Source: Chloroflexi bacterium ADurb.Bin180
Lineage (GTDB): Bacteria; Chloroflexota; Anaerolineae; UBA2200
NCBI GenBank assembly: GCA_002070215.1
Contig: MWCV01000021.1
Location: 1 to 41,740, forward strand
DNA length: 41,740 bases
Direction: 5' to 3'
Shown: positions 1-8,132 of the stretch, piece by piece
Layout of the letters: each line of letters begins with the position of its first letter
How positions within the stretch are numbered: the first letter of the stretch is position 1
Translations under genes and position numbers: made by a program
The notes under the pieces: model-generated
Databases searched by the model: none
Seen by the model: only the letters and a program-made list of their open reading frames with translations
Told to the model about the DNA's origin: nothing

Positions 1-180
1 GGGCGGTTCGTCACTACTGCGCCCTGCGCTGCCAGGGCGAACCGCCCCAATGCCTTGCTCCAGAGCGGGATTCGGACAGGCACGGCAGTAGCCAGGCCTG
101 TACTACGAACCTGCCGAGGTTTGTAGTTGCGCTCTAGCGCTCCCCACCCGATCAGGCCAGAGAGCGGCCTGATCAGCTAC
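1..180. repeat. Block of short palindromic repeats at the window edge
   Basis: No gene is seen in the first 296 bases. Three nested inverted repeats are visible: GGGCGGTTCG (1-10) with CGAACCGCCC (38-47), which encloses GCCCTG/CAGGGC, and GATCAGGCC (150-158) with GGCCTGATC (166-174). Bases about 98-150 read on the minus strand contain GGGGAGCGCT, AGCGCAACTAC and GGTTCGTAGTACAGGC. These are the same words found in the core of the 191-bp elements at 21078 and 27929, but here without their terminal repeats and in a different order. The block is therefore a diverged member of the same dispersed repeat family. Confidence 0.6.
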
Positions 181-296
181 CACGAGGCTTGGCGTTTGCG
201 GCTCACCTACCTGTCCCGCACGCTCGGTCAAAGCCACCGCGCCCGAATAGCACAAAGCCGAGACCCCGCGAGGGGTCCCGGCATTGGTTGATGGGC

Positions 297-713
297 TCAA
301 CTCGCCGCGGCGGGGCTGGTGCTCTGACTGTCAGGACCTGCCTTGCCGTCCTGCTCTGGCTCACACCAGCGGCGTCCACGGTGCTGACGGAACTCTTGCC
401 AGCGCTGGCGCCTTTCCTCGGGACTGAGATGCTGACCGTGCATTGAGCGGAACTGCCGGAAGTGGCGCCTCTGCGACCAGCGGGCGACCATGCCCATGGC
501 GTTGAGGGCCAGCACCGCTACCAGTGCGACCAGCAGCCAGGTGGCTCCCGGAGCCGCCGGAGCAGTCACTGCCCCGTCGACCACCGCCAGCCGCGCTGCC
601 TGCCAGCCCTGGGACCAGCCGAGCTGAAAGACCAGATAGGCCCCCACCACCAGCAGCAGGCTCATCACCAGCCGCATCATCATGCCCACCATACGAAACC
701 TTCGGTGAAACAT
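297..713 (-). CDS. Small two-helix membrane protein, unknown function
   Basis: This 138-residue protein is not recognised. It has a basic N-terminus, one hydrophobic segment at about residues 10-31, a second at about 58-75, and then a strongly charged tail rich in Arg, Gln and His (about 78-115), predicted to be cytoplasmic. The ATG has a GGAGG ribosome site about 7 bases upstream on the minus strand, which is the main support for a real gene. It stands alone, divergent from the hairpin at 821-851. Membrane location is inferred from hydrophobicity only. Confidence 0.6.
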   Translation of the reverse strand: MFHRRFRMVGMMMRLVMSLLLVVGAYLVFQLGWSQGWQAARLAVVDGAVTAPAAPGATWLLVALVAVLALNAMGMVARWSQRRHFRQFRSMHGQHLSPEERRQRWQEFRQHRGRRWCEPEQDGKAGPDSQSTSPAAAS

Positions 714-820
714 CCTTTGCCTCCACTTGAGATAGTGAGTTCATTCGAACCTGTCCCAGTATCGGTCAAAAGTGTGAAGCCATTGTGAAGGTCTCGCGCC
801 AATGTGGTGAAAGCGGTCAA

Positions 821-851
821 GACTTCCGAAGTCTCCTAGACTTCGGAAGTC
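821..851. terminator. Perfect 14-bp inverted repeat with a 3-base loop
   Basis: GACTTCCGAAGTCT (821-834) and AGACTTCGGAAGTC (838-851) are exact complements around CCT. Each arm is itself nearly palindromic (GACTTC-C-GAAGTC). No T-run follows. It lies between the 3' end of the gene remnant at 869 and the 5' region of the 297-713 gene, both on the minus strand, so it could end transcription from the remnant. It may equally be one of the short dispersed palindromes common in this genome. Confidence 0.5.
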
Positions 852-868
852 TGGGGCTCGCTGGCGGC

Positions 869-1210
869 TCAGGGGTTAACCTTGCGCGGGTAGAGTACGA
901 AATCGAAAAAGTAGGGGTCCGCCCCGACCGATTCGCGGTAGGCGGTGGCGAACTCGGGCGGCGTGGTGAGCTCCCAGGTGCTGTCCTGGTTGATGTCGAA
1001 CAGGTTGAGCATGGACAGGCCGTCGTGGCGGGCGGCCGCGGGCAAGCTGCGCATCCAGGCCATCTTGTCGCCGGGTCCGTCGTTGGTGCAGCCGAACTCG
1101 GACAGGCCAAAGAGCGAGGTGGGCGAGATGCGCCGGTAGTCGCCATAGACGCCCGCCAGCATCTCCATCGGCTCGCGCCAGCCGCCTCCCAGCCACGCTG
1201 CCCCCTGCAC
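869..1210 (-). pseudogene. 3' remnant of a glycoside-hydrolase-like gene
   Basis: About 113 residues read as the C-terminal part of a TIM-barrel glycosidase-like protein. A segment with a Ser-Glu-Phe-Gly (SEFG) motif, resembling the catalytic-acid strand of such enzymes, is followed by DKMAWMRSL and a Trp/Phe-rich end. The open frame begins only at a GTG without a ribosome site, and no N-terminal two thirds of a hydrolase is found upstream; the sequence before it looks non-coding. I infer a 5'-truncated, decayed gene. The family assignment comes from motif flavour, not from a clear match, and a short intact unknown protein is the alternative. Confidence 0.42.
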
Positions 1211-1412
1211 GACCCGGCCTGGCCCCCGTCGCCGCGAAACGCGCGACTCCCTCCTGCTGACAATCTACCACGGTCCTGGCAGACCGGGGCAAGAGGGTTC
1301 GGTGTCTGTGGGCCCCGGGAGACCAGCCCCCGGTGGTGACGGCGGAACATCCGCCCCCCCGTGAGCGTCACAGAACCGGATGTGTTCGCGACGATTTCAC
1401 GGAGGTGTAACT

Positions 1413-2699
1413 ATGTTCGATCGAAAAAGACGGTGGCTCATCGCGGCCATCGCCATCAGCGTGGCCCTGGCTGGCTGCGCGCCGAGCGTACCAGCAGTGG
1501 TCAAGGCCGCCGAGCTGAGCTCGCACAAGCCACGCGTTGACCCGACCAGCGCCGACGAGAGCGCTATCCCCAGCCTGGTCGAGGGCAACACGCGCTTGGC
1601 GCTCGACCTGTACCGCACGCTGTTCAACGCCGGGGAGAATCAGTTCGCTTCGCCTTACTCCATCTCGCTGGCCCTGGCCATGACCTATGCCGGCGCGCGC
1701 AACGAGACTGCCGCCGAGATGGCCCGCACCCTGCACTGGATGAGCGTGGACGACCTGCCCGCGGCTTTCAACGCGCTCGACCTGCTCCTGCGGAGCCGCG
1801 GTCAGGACCTGACAAAGGACGAGCGCTTTCGCCTGAACATTGCCAACGCCATCTGGGGACAGCAGGGCTTTGGCTTCCAGGACGAGTTCCTGGACACGCT
1901 GGCCCAGTACTACAACTCGGGTTTGCGTCTGCTCGATTTCTCCCACTCTCCTGATGCAGCGCGCAAGGTGATCAACCAGTGGGTGGAGGAGCAGACCGAG
2001 GACAAGATCAAGGACCTGTTGCCCGAAGGCTCCATCGATTCGCTGGTGCGTATGGTTCTGACCAACGCCATCTACTTCAACGCGGCCTGGCAGTATCCGT
2101 TCGACCAGCAGGCCACCCACGACGGCGTCTTTCACCGGCTTGACGGCAGCACCGTGACTGTGCCGCTGATGCATCAGAGCGAGCTGTTGGGCTATGCCGC
2201 CGGCCCCGGCTATCAGGCGGTCGAGTTGCCCTATGTGGGCGGCGATCTGTCCATGCTCATCCTCCTGCCCGACGAGGGCACCTTTGCCGATTGGGCGAAA
2301 AAGCTGGATGCCGACACGCTGGCGGGCATTGTGGGTAGCCTCGAGCACCAGCAGGTTCAGTTGAGCCTGCCGCGCTTTAGCTTTGACTCAGAGGTCCAGC
2401 TAAAGGCCGCCCTGCAAAAGCTGGGCATGAGCCAGCCGTTCACCGCCGAGGCCGACTTTTCAGGGATGACCGGGCGGCGGGACCTCTTCATCGACGACGT
2501 GTACCACAAGGCCTTTGTGGCCGTCGACGAGTCGGGCACCGAGGCCGCGGCGGCAACGGCCGTCGTCATACGCCTCAGCGGAATGCCCCTTGAGCCGGTG
2601 GCAGTGACGGTGGACCGTCCGTTCCTGTTCCTTATCCGCGACACAGGCACCGGCGCGGTGCTCTTCCTGGGCCACGTGGTGAATCCGGCCCAGAGTTAG
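1413..2699 (+). CDS. Serpin-family protease inhibitor, predicted lipoprotein
   Basis: This 428-residue protein has the complete serpin fold signature. The N-terminus has a hydrophobic stretch ending in LAGC (Cys22), a lipoprotein processing site, so it should sit on the outer face of the membrane. Family landmarks include NAIYFNAAW near the middle, a reactive-loop hinge GTEAAAATAVV (small residues, as in inhibitory serpins), and DRPFLFLIRD near the end. By alignment to alpha-1-antitrypsin the scissile bond falls around the residues IRLSGM; the exact P1 residue is uncertain. The start is ATG 1413 because GGAGGT lies 6 bases upstream; an in-frame ATG at 1380 lacks such a site. It is probably monocistronic, with hairpins following at 2724-2742. 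The target protease is unknown. Confidence 0.93.
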   Translation: MFDRKRRWLIAAIAISVALAGCAPSVPAVVKAAELSSHKPRVDPTSADESAIPSLVEGNTRLALDLYRTLFNAGENQFASPYSISLALAMTYAGARNETAAEMARTLHWMSVDDLPAAFNALDLLLRSRGQDLTKDERFRLNIANAIWGQQGFGFQDEFLDTLAQYYNSGLRLLDFSHSPDAARKVINQWVEEQTEDKIKDLLPEGSIDSLVRMVLTNAIYFNAAWQYPFDQQATHDGVFHRLDGSTVTVPLMHQSELLGYAAGPGYQAVELPYVGGDLSMLILLPDEGTFADWAKKLDADTLAGIVGSLEHQQVQLSLPRFSFDSEVQLKAALQKLGMSQPFTAEADFSGMTGRRDLFIDDVYHKAFVAVDESGTEAAAATAVVIRLSGMPLEPVAVTVDRPFLFLIRDTGTGAVLFLGHVVNPAQS

Positions 2700-2723
2700 T
2701 CTGTTCGTACCCGGACTTGGTCT

Positions 2724-2761
2724 TCCCGGACTTAGTCCGGGAGGTCCGCGGCCGGCATTGC
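2724..2761 (+). terminator. Hairpin pair after the serpin gene
   Basis: TCCCGGACT (2724-2732) pairs with AGTCCGGGA (2734-2742), and CCGGCA/TGCCGG follows at about 2751-2762. The word CCCGGACTT also occurs just before, at 2710. No T-run is present. It probably ends the serpin transcript and insulates the regulator gene downstream. Confidence 0.5.
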
Positions 2762-2790
2762 CGGTTACTGCCCTGCTCTCAACCCCCTCG

Positions 2791-2819
2791 TTGCCCACAC
2801 GGCCACTCGAGACTATAAT
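2791..2819 (+). promoter_or_regulatory. Sigma-70-type promoter of the Crp/Fnr-like regulator gene
   Basis: TTGCCC (2791-2796) and TATAAT (2814-2819) are separated by 17 bases. The GTG start lies 36 bases after the -10 box, leaving room for the GAGGGAG ribosome site. No Crp-type palindrome is seen here, so autoregulation is not indicated. Confidence 0.65.
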
Positions 2820-2855
2820 GACCTTTGCTTTGTCTCGTCTCGTGAGGGAGTTGCG

Positions 2856-3518
2856 GTGCCCGTTGATGCGCAAGCGTTAGCCAATCTGCCGTTCTTCTCC
2901 CGCCTGGACGCAGCCGGCCTGGCGGAGGTCGCGCCGCACGTGCGTGAGGTCGCGCTGGAGCCGGGCCAGGTAGCGGTCTGGGAGGGTGAGCCCTGCAGCG
3001 CGGTCTATTTCGTGGTCCGCGGCCTGGTGCGCACCAGGCGTATGTCGCTCAACGGTCGCGAGCACGTGCTCTCCTACCTCGGGGCCGGTACCTGCTTCAA
3101 CCTCGTACCCGCCCTGGATGGCAAGCCCAACCCGCTCACCGTCGATGCCGTGACTGCCACCACGCTCTACTCCGTGGCCTGCGCCGACTGCCGCTCCATT
3201 CTGGCCCGCAACAGCGAGATGGCCCACGCCCTGCTGGAGCATCTGGCCGGCGAGGTGCGCACGCTCAGCGATATGGTCGAGTCGCTGGCCCTGCACACGG
3301 TCCGCGCTCGCCTGGCCCGCTTTCTGCTGGACATCGTGTCCGGCAAGGCGCCGCCCCGCGCCTGGACCCAGGAAGAAGTAGCTGCCCACATCGGCACGGT
3401 GCGCGAGATGGTCGGCCGCACCCTGCGCGATTTCACCCAGGAAGGCCTGATCCGCCGCGAACGCGGCCGCATTGTTGTCCTCGACCCCGACCGACTCACC
3501 CGGGAGTCCGGTAGCTAG
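2856..3518 (+). CDS. Crp/Fnr-family transcriptional regulator
   Basis: This 220-residue protein has an N-terminal cyclic-nucleotide-binding-like beta-barrel (about 10-115), a long dimer helix (about 120-145) and a C-terminal winged helix-turn-helix (about 155-215). The recognition helix VREMVGRTLRDF keeps the Arg-Glu-x-x-x-x-Arg pattern that Crp uses to read TGTGA half-sites. The Fnr-type N-terminal cysteine set is absent; the cysteines present are scattered, so the signal sensed cannot be told from sequence. The start is GTG 2856 with GAGGGAG 5 bases upstream. Two TGTGA-N6-TCAC sites occur in this window, one directly downstream at 3553 and one at 18174. I infer that this protein activates both promoters. 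Confidence 0.92.
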   Translation: MPVDAQALANLPFFSRLDAAGLAEVAPHVREVALEPGQVAVWEGEPCSAVYFVVRGLVRTRRMSLNGREHVLSYLGAGTCFNLVPALDGKPNPLTVDAVTATTLYSVACADCRSILARNSEMAHALLEHLAGEVRTLSDMVESLALHTVRARLARFLLDIVSGKAPPRAWTQEEVAAHIGTVREMVGRTLRDFTQEGLIRRERGRIVVLDPDRLTRESGS

Positions 3519-3552
3519 CCCCCGCTGTCCCTTTGCGTACAGCCCCCCGCGA

Positions 3553-3595
3553 TGTGACTTTTGTCACTGACACCGCCCCCTCCCGCTGGTACACT
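3553..3595 (+). promoter_or_regulatory. Crp-type operator and promoter of the sulfur/Fe-S/metal operon
   Basis: TGTGACTTTTGTCACT (3553-3568) fits the TGTGA-N6-TCACA pattern read by Crp-like proteins. TACACT (3590-3595) is the probable -10 box, with no good -35 box. The operator centre is 29.5 bases before the first base of the -10, so it lies near -41.5 relative to the expected transcription start. That is the classic class II activator position, where the operator replaces the -35 element. The adjacent regulator gene ends only 34 bases upstream. Confidence 0.75.
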
Positions 3596-3620
3596 GAATG
3601 CTGGCAGCCGGGAGGGATGT

Positions 3621-3899
3621 ATGGCCAGGAATCTTCCACAGGTCAAGATAGAGCTGTGCAGCAGTTGCGGCATGTGCATTGAGGTCTGCCCCTGTCATTC
3701 GGTAGACCTCCATCAGGGAGCCCCTGTGTTCTCCTGCCCCGACGATTGCACCGCCCACTGCACCGACGACGCGGGCTGCGGCTGCCTGTGTGAGGACGCC
3801 TGCCCCGAGGGTGCCATCAGTTGCTCCTTCGAGGTGGTGCTGCAACCGCCTGACCAGCCAGACCCCAGCAAGCCCGGCGCCTGCCGCCGCAAGGAGTAG
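3621..3899 (+). CDS. Small cysteine-rich ferredoxin
   Basis: This 92-residue protein begins with an ideal 4Fe-4S motif [13 protein letters not shown] (Cys-x2-Cys-x2-Cys-x3-Cys). A second region with about eight cysteines follows, ending in [10 protein letters not shown], so two clusters are likely. The region between the motifs is longer and richer in Cys, His and Asp than in a standard 2[4Fe-4S] ferredoxin, which could allow an additional metal site. The start is ATG 3621 after GGAGGG; an upstream in-frame ATG lies inside the operator and promoter and is rejected. It is the first gene of the operon, 4 bases before cysK. Probable role: electron carrier for iron-sulfur assembly or redox sensing (inference). 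Confidence 0.85.
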   Translation: MARNLPQVKIELCSSCGMCIEVCPCHSVDLHQGAPVFSCPDDCTAHCTDDAGCGCLCEDACPEGAISCSFEVVLQPPDQPDPSKPGACRRKE

Positions 3900-3903
3900 A
3901 CAC

Positions 3904-4833
<930 letters not shown>

Positions 4834-4857
4834 ACCCATCTGCCAGGGAGTATGTCG

Positions 4858-5229
4858 ATGTACAACGACCGCATTCTGAAGCATTTTGCCAATCCGCACA
4901 ACGTGGGCGAGATCAAGGACGCCGACGGAGTGGGTCAGGCGACCGGCGGCGAGCATTGCCCGGAGGATTTGGCCTACTTCTGGATCAAGGTGCAGGACGG
5001 CCGCATCAGCGAGGTGCGCCAAAAGACGCGCGGCTGCCCGGTGGCCATCGCTGCCTCCAGCGCCACGGCAGTGCTGGCCGAAGGCAAGACCCTGGAAGAG
5101 GCCGACAAGATCACCTGTGAGGCTGTGGCCGCGGTCCTGGGCGAGATGCCTGATCGCAAGCTCGATTCGATCGTCGGCCCGAAGGCGCTCAAAGCGGCCC
5201 TGGACGACTACCGCAGCCGGGCTCACTAG
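4858..5229 (+). CDS. IscU/NifU-N-like scaffold lacking the third cluster cysteine
   Basis: This protein of about 123 residues aligns along its length with IscU-type iron-sulfur scaffolds ([16 protein letters not shown] at the start, [12 protein letters not shown] at the end). Two of three ligand positions remain: GGEHC in place of the usual PACGD, and RGCPVA in place of GCGSA. The third, normally HCS, reads DSI, and the chaperone-contact motif LPPVK reads MPDRK. It therefore probably cannot hold a standard cluster alone. The start is ATG 4858, with GGGAG 7 bases upstream; ATG 4852 is too close to that site. It sits between cysK and cysE, upstream of a NifS-like protein that is also altered, so the two may work as a pair. 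Confidence 0.85.
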   Translation: MYNDRILKHFANPHNVGEIKDADGVGQATGGEHCPEDLAYFWIKVQDGRISEVRQKTRGCPVAIAASSATAVLAEGKTLEEADKITCEAVAAVLGEMPDRKLDSIVGPKALKAALDDYRSRAH

Positions 5230-5318
5230 CGGGTCGCTCCGCCCTTGTTGCAAGTCTTGCCGCAGGCAAGGCGGGCCCATTAGCGGCGGGTCATTTCGGA
5301 CGAGCTCGGGGAGCAACG

Positions 5319-6305
5319 ATGTTCGACCGTTTGCGAGAGGATGTTCAAACTGTCTTTGACAAGGACCCGGCGGCACGCAGCGTCTGGGAAGTGCTGACCT
5401 GCTACCCGGGCCTGCACGCGGTGTGGTTCTACCGTCTGGCCAACTGGCTATGGCGGCATCACCTGCGCTATCCGGGGCGCCTGGTATCGCACCTGGCGCG
5501 CTGGTTCACCGGCATCGAGATTCACCCCGGCGCCAGACTGGGCCGGCGGGTCTTTATCGATCACGGCATGGGCGTGGTCATTGGCGAAACGGCCGAAGTG
5601 GGCGATGATGTGCTGATGTACCAGGGCGTGGTGCTGGGCGGCACCAGCCTGCAGAAGGAAAAGCGTCACCCGACCATCGGCAAGAACGTGACCATCGGCT
5701 CCGGGGCGATCGTGCTCGGCCCGATTGTGGTCGGCGACAACGCCCGGGTGGGCGCCGGATCGGTGGTGGTGCGTGCTGTGCCGCCGGGAGCCACGGTGGT
5801 GGGCGTGCCAGCCAGACTGACCGGCACGCCGGATACCAGCCGGGCAACGGCCGACCTGCAGCACGGTGACCTGCCCGACCCGGTGGTGCGCGCCATCAGC
5901 GAATCGCTCGACCGCCAGGGCAAGCTCGAGGAGCGCCTGCGCGCCCTGGAGAAGAAGCTGGTGTCGTTCCACCCCTCGGCCGCCCCGGTGGCGGTGAATG
6001 GAGTGGTCAAACCAGAACTGGCCGAGTCCATCCGCGCTGCTCTGAACGAGGTACTGGATCCGGAAGTGGGGCTGAGCCTGGTGCAGATGGGCTTTGTGTC
6101 TGACGTGCTGGTCGATGAGGACCATGGCGTGGAGGTTCGGCTGGCGCTCGACGACCCGCACTGCCCGATGATCGAGTACTTGGTCGACCAGGTGCGGCGC
6201 AAGGTCAGGTGCGTCAACGGTGTCCAGCACGTGCTGGTAACCTTGCTGGAAGCCCCGCCGGGTCAGACGGCAGAGTGCCAGGACGCGGTCACAGCTCGCA
6301 CGTAG
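5319..6305 (+). CDS. cysE: Serine acetyltransferase fused to a DUF59/MIP18-like domain
   Basis: Residues 1 to about 180 are a serine acetyltransferase: an N-terminal helical part, then hexapeptide repeats containing the catalytic block [16 protein letters not shown] and the lysine-rich loop KEKRHPTIG. This domain makes O-acetylserine for the cysteine synthase upstream. After a charged helix (about 200-222), residues about 228-312 form a DUF59/MIP18 (PaaD/SufT-like) domain with [13 protein letters not shown] and the conserved Cys-Pro in [15 protein letters not shown]59 proteins assist iron-sulfur cluster maturation. The fusion would tie cysteine supply to cluster assembly (inference). The start at 5319 follows GGGAG. 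It ends 13 bases before the NifS-like gene. Confidence 0.92.
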   Translation: MFDRLREDVQTVFDKDPAARSVWEVLTCYPGLHAVWFYRLANWLWRHHLRYPGRLVSHLARWFTGIEIHPGARLGRRVFIDHGMGVVIGETAEVGDDVLMYQGVVLGGTSLQKEKRHPTIGKNVTIGSGAIVLGPIVVGDNARVGAGSVVVRAVPPGATVVGVPARLTGTPDTSRATADLQHGDLPDPVVRAISESLDRQGKLEERLRALEKKLVSFHPSAAPVAVNGVVKPELAESIRAALNEVLDPEVGLSLVQMGFVSDVLVDEDHGVEVRLALDDPHCPMIEYLVDQVRRKVRCVNGVQHVLVTLLEAPPGQTAECQDAVTART

Positions 6306-6318
6306 GAGGTAAGGGGAA

Positions 6319-7482
6319 GTGTCCGATTTCGTCTATCTCGACAATGCCGCCAGCACCCGCCTGGATGAGCGGGTTCTGGAGGCGATGAAGCCATTCTTCT
6401 TTGATACCTATGCTGTGGCTACGTCCCAGTTCGGCTACTCACCGGGCATCGAAGCCAAGGACGCCCTGGAGCACGCCCGCGCTGGCGTCGCTGCGTCGCT
6501 CGGCGCCAAAACCGAAGAGCTGCTGTTCACCTCCGGCGGCACCGAGTCGAGCAATATGGCCCTCAAGGGCGTGGCCATGGCCCTGGGAGAAAAGAAGGGC
6601 AAGCACATCATCACCACGCGCATCGAGGATTTCCCGGTGCTCAACAGCGCCAGGTTCCTGGAGCGGAGCGGTTTTCGGGTGACCTTTCTCGACGTAGACG
6701 AGTTCGGCCGCATCGACCTGGAGGCGCTGGAGAACGCCATCGCCAAGGACACCATACTGGTGTCGGTCCAATCGGCCAACCAGGAGATCGGCACGCTGCA
6801 GGACATTCCCGCCGTGGCGCGCATCGCTCACGAGCACGGCGTGCTGGTGCACACCGATGCCACGCACAGCTTTCCGCGGGTGCCGCTCAACGTCGGCCAG
6901 GTGCCGGTGGATCTGGTCACTCTGACCGCGCACCTGATCCACGGCCCCAAAGGCATTGGCGCGCTCTATGTTCGCCAGGGCACGCCGCTGACCAAGTGGA
7001 TGGACGGCGGATTTCAGGAATTCAACCTGCGCGCCGGAGAGGAGAACATCCCTGCGGCAGTGGGCTTTGCCCGGGCCATTCAACTGGCCACGCCAGAAGA
7101 GACGGCCCGCCTGCAGGCCATGCGCGACCGCGTGATCGCCCGCACGCTGCAGATCCCGCACTCGCGCTTGAACGGCCATCCGTTCTATCGGCTGCCGCAA
7201 AATGCCAACGTGTCCTTCCGGTTTGTAGAAGGTGAGTCGATCTTGCTGCATCTGGATATGCGCGGTTTTGGTATCAGCACCGGCTCGGCCTGCTTCAGCC
7301 GCTCGCTGGAGGCCAGCCACGTCATCCTGGGCATTGGCGGCAACCATGAGCGGGCCCACGGCTCGGTGCGTTTCACTTTTGGCCGCTTTAACCGCGAGGG
7401 CGACCCCGACGCCGTGGCCGATGCGATTGCCGAGGTGATCGCCGCGCTGCGCGAGATCAGCCCGCTCGGCAAAGAGGGTTAG
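6319..7482 (+). CDS. NifS/IscS-like protein without the PLP lysine (pseudo-desulfurase)
   Basis: This 387-residue fold-type I protein is clearly a cysteine desulfurase homologue: YLDNAAST, FTSGGTESSN, HTDATHS, the sulfur-carrying cysteine in GSACFSRSLE, and RFTFGRFNRE near the end. However, the PLP-binding lysine of the family motif SGHKxxGPKG is leucine here (TAHLIHGPKG, codon CTG at about 6934). The PLP-stacking histidine (EH) is aspartate (IED), the family NNE motif is NQE, and the active-site Gln is His. It probably does not form a PLP Schiff base. An Archaeoglobus fulgidus IscS that has Asp at this Lys and lacks PLP is a known parallel. A role as cluster ligand donor or scaffold partner is inference. 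The start is GTG 6319 after AGGAGG. Confidence 0.9.
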   Translation: MSDFVYLDNAASTRLDERVLEAMKPFFFDTYAVATSQFGYSPGIEAKDALEHARAGVAASLGAKTEELLFTSGGTESSNMALKGVAMALGEKKGKHIITTRIEDFPVLNSARFLERSGFRVTFLDVDEFGRIDLEALENAIAKDTILVSVQSANQEIGTLQDIPAVARIAHEHGVLVHTDATHSFPRVPLNVGQVPVDLVTLTAHLIHGPKGIGALYVRQGTPLTKWMDGGFQEFNLRAGEENIPAAVGFARAIQLATPEETARLQAMRDRVIARTLQIPHSRLNGHPFYRLPQNANVSFRFVEGESILLHLDMRGFGISTGSACFSRSLEASHVILGIGGNHERAHGSVRFTFGRFNREGDPDAVADAIAEVIAALREISPLGKEG

Positions 7483-7554
7483 TATTGCTTCTCACGCGCC
7501 GCCCCCCGGGGCAGTGCGTTCAAGCAAGAACAGAGAATTCACCAGGAGGAAATC

Positions 7555-8043
7555 ATGTTCAGCAAGAAAGTACAGGACGCCATCAACGAGCAGATCAACA
7601 AAGAACTCTTCTCGGCCTATCTGTATCTGTCGATGGCCGCCTGGGCCGAGGCACACAACCTGCCCGGCTTTGGCCATTGGATGAAGACCCAGTTCAAGGA
7701 AGAGACCGCCCACGCGATGAAATTCTTCGACTATGTGGTCGACCGCGGCGGCACGGTCACGCTCAAGGCCATCGAGCAGCCCGAGGTCGAGTTCAAGTCG
7801 GCTACCGAGCTGTTCGAGAAGACACTCACGCATGAGAAGTATGTCACCAGCCTGATCCACAACCTCTATGCCCTGGCGGTCAAGGAGAACGACTATCCGA
7901 CCCAGGTGCTGCTCCAGTGGTACATCAGCGAGCAGGTAGAAGAGGAGAAGCACGCCAGCGCCATTCTCGAGACACTCAAGGCCGTCGGCGAGAAGGGCCA
8001 GGCGCTGGTCATGATGGACCACGAGCTGGGCAAGAGGGCCTGA
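7555..8043 (+). CDS. ftnA: Ferritin (iron storage)
   Basis: This 162-residue four-helix ferritin oxidises Fe(II) and stores it as ferric mineral in the cytoplasm. The ferroxidase ligands Glu17, Glu50 and His53 (in EETAH) are all present, as is the later [14 protein letters not shown] helix carrying further Glu ligands. No haem-ligand Met pattern of bacterioferritin is evident. The ATG is preceded by AGGAGG. It sits between the NifS-like and IscU-DUF59 genes in the same orientation, which fits an iron source or iron buffer for cluster assembly. Confidence 0.95.
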   Translation: MFSKKVQDAINEQINKELFSAYLYLSMAAWAEAHNLPGFGHWMKTQFKEETAHAMKFFDYVVDRGGTVTLKAIEQPEVEFKSATELFEKTLTHEKYVTSLIHNLYALAVKENDYPTQVLLQWYISEQVEEEKHASAILETLKAVGEKGQALVMMDHELGKRA

Positions 8044-8132
8044 TCTAGCGCTGCGCTGGTTCATTCCGCAGTTGAGCGGCGGGCTCACCGCAATGGTGGG
8101 CCTGCCGCTGCAGATATCCGAGGAGGTGTTGT

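Noticed and set aside
785-1371. Several long overlapping reading frames on both strands around 0.8-1.4 kb
   Set aside because: They are shadows caused by high GC content. Only the 869-1210 frame has protein-like composition, and even that looks truncated.
5256-5270. CTTGCC-GCA-GGCAAG hairpin between the U-like and cysE genes as a terminator
   Set aside because: The stem is only 6 bp with no T-run inside a tightly packed operon; it could occur by chance.
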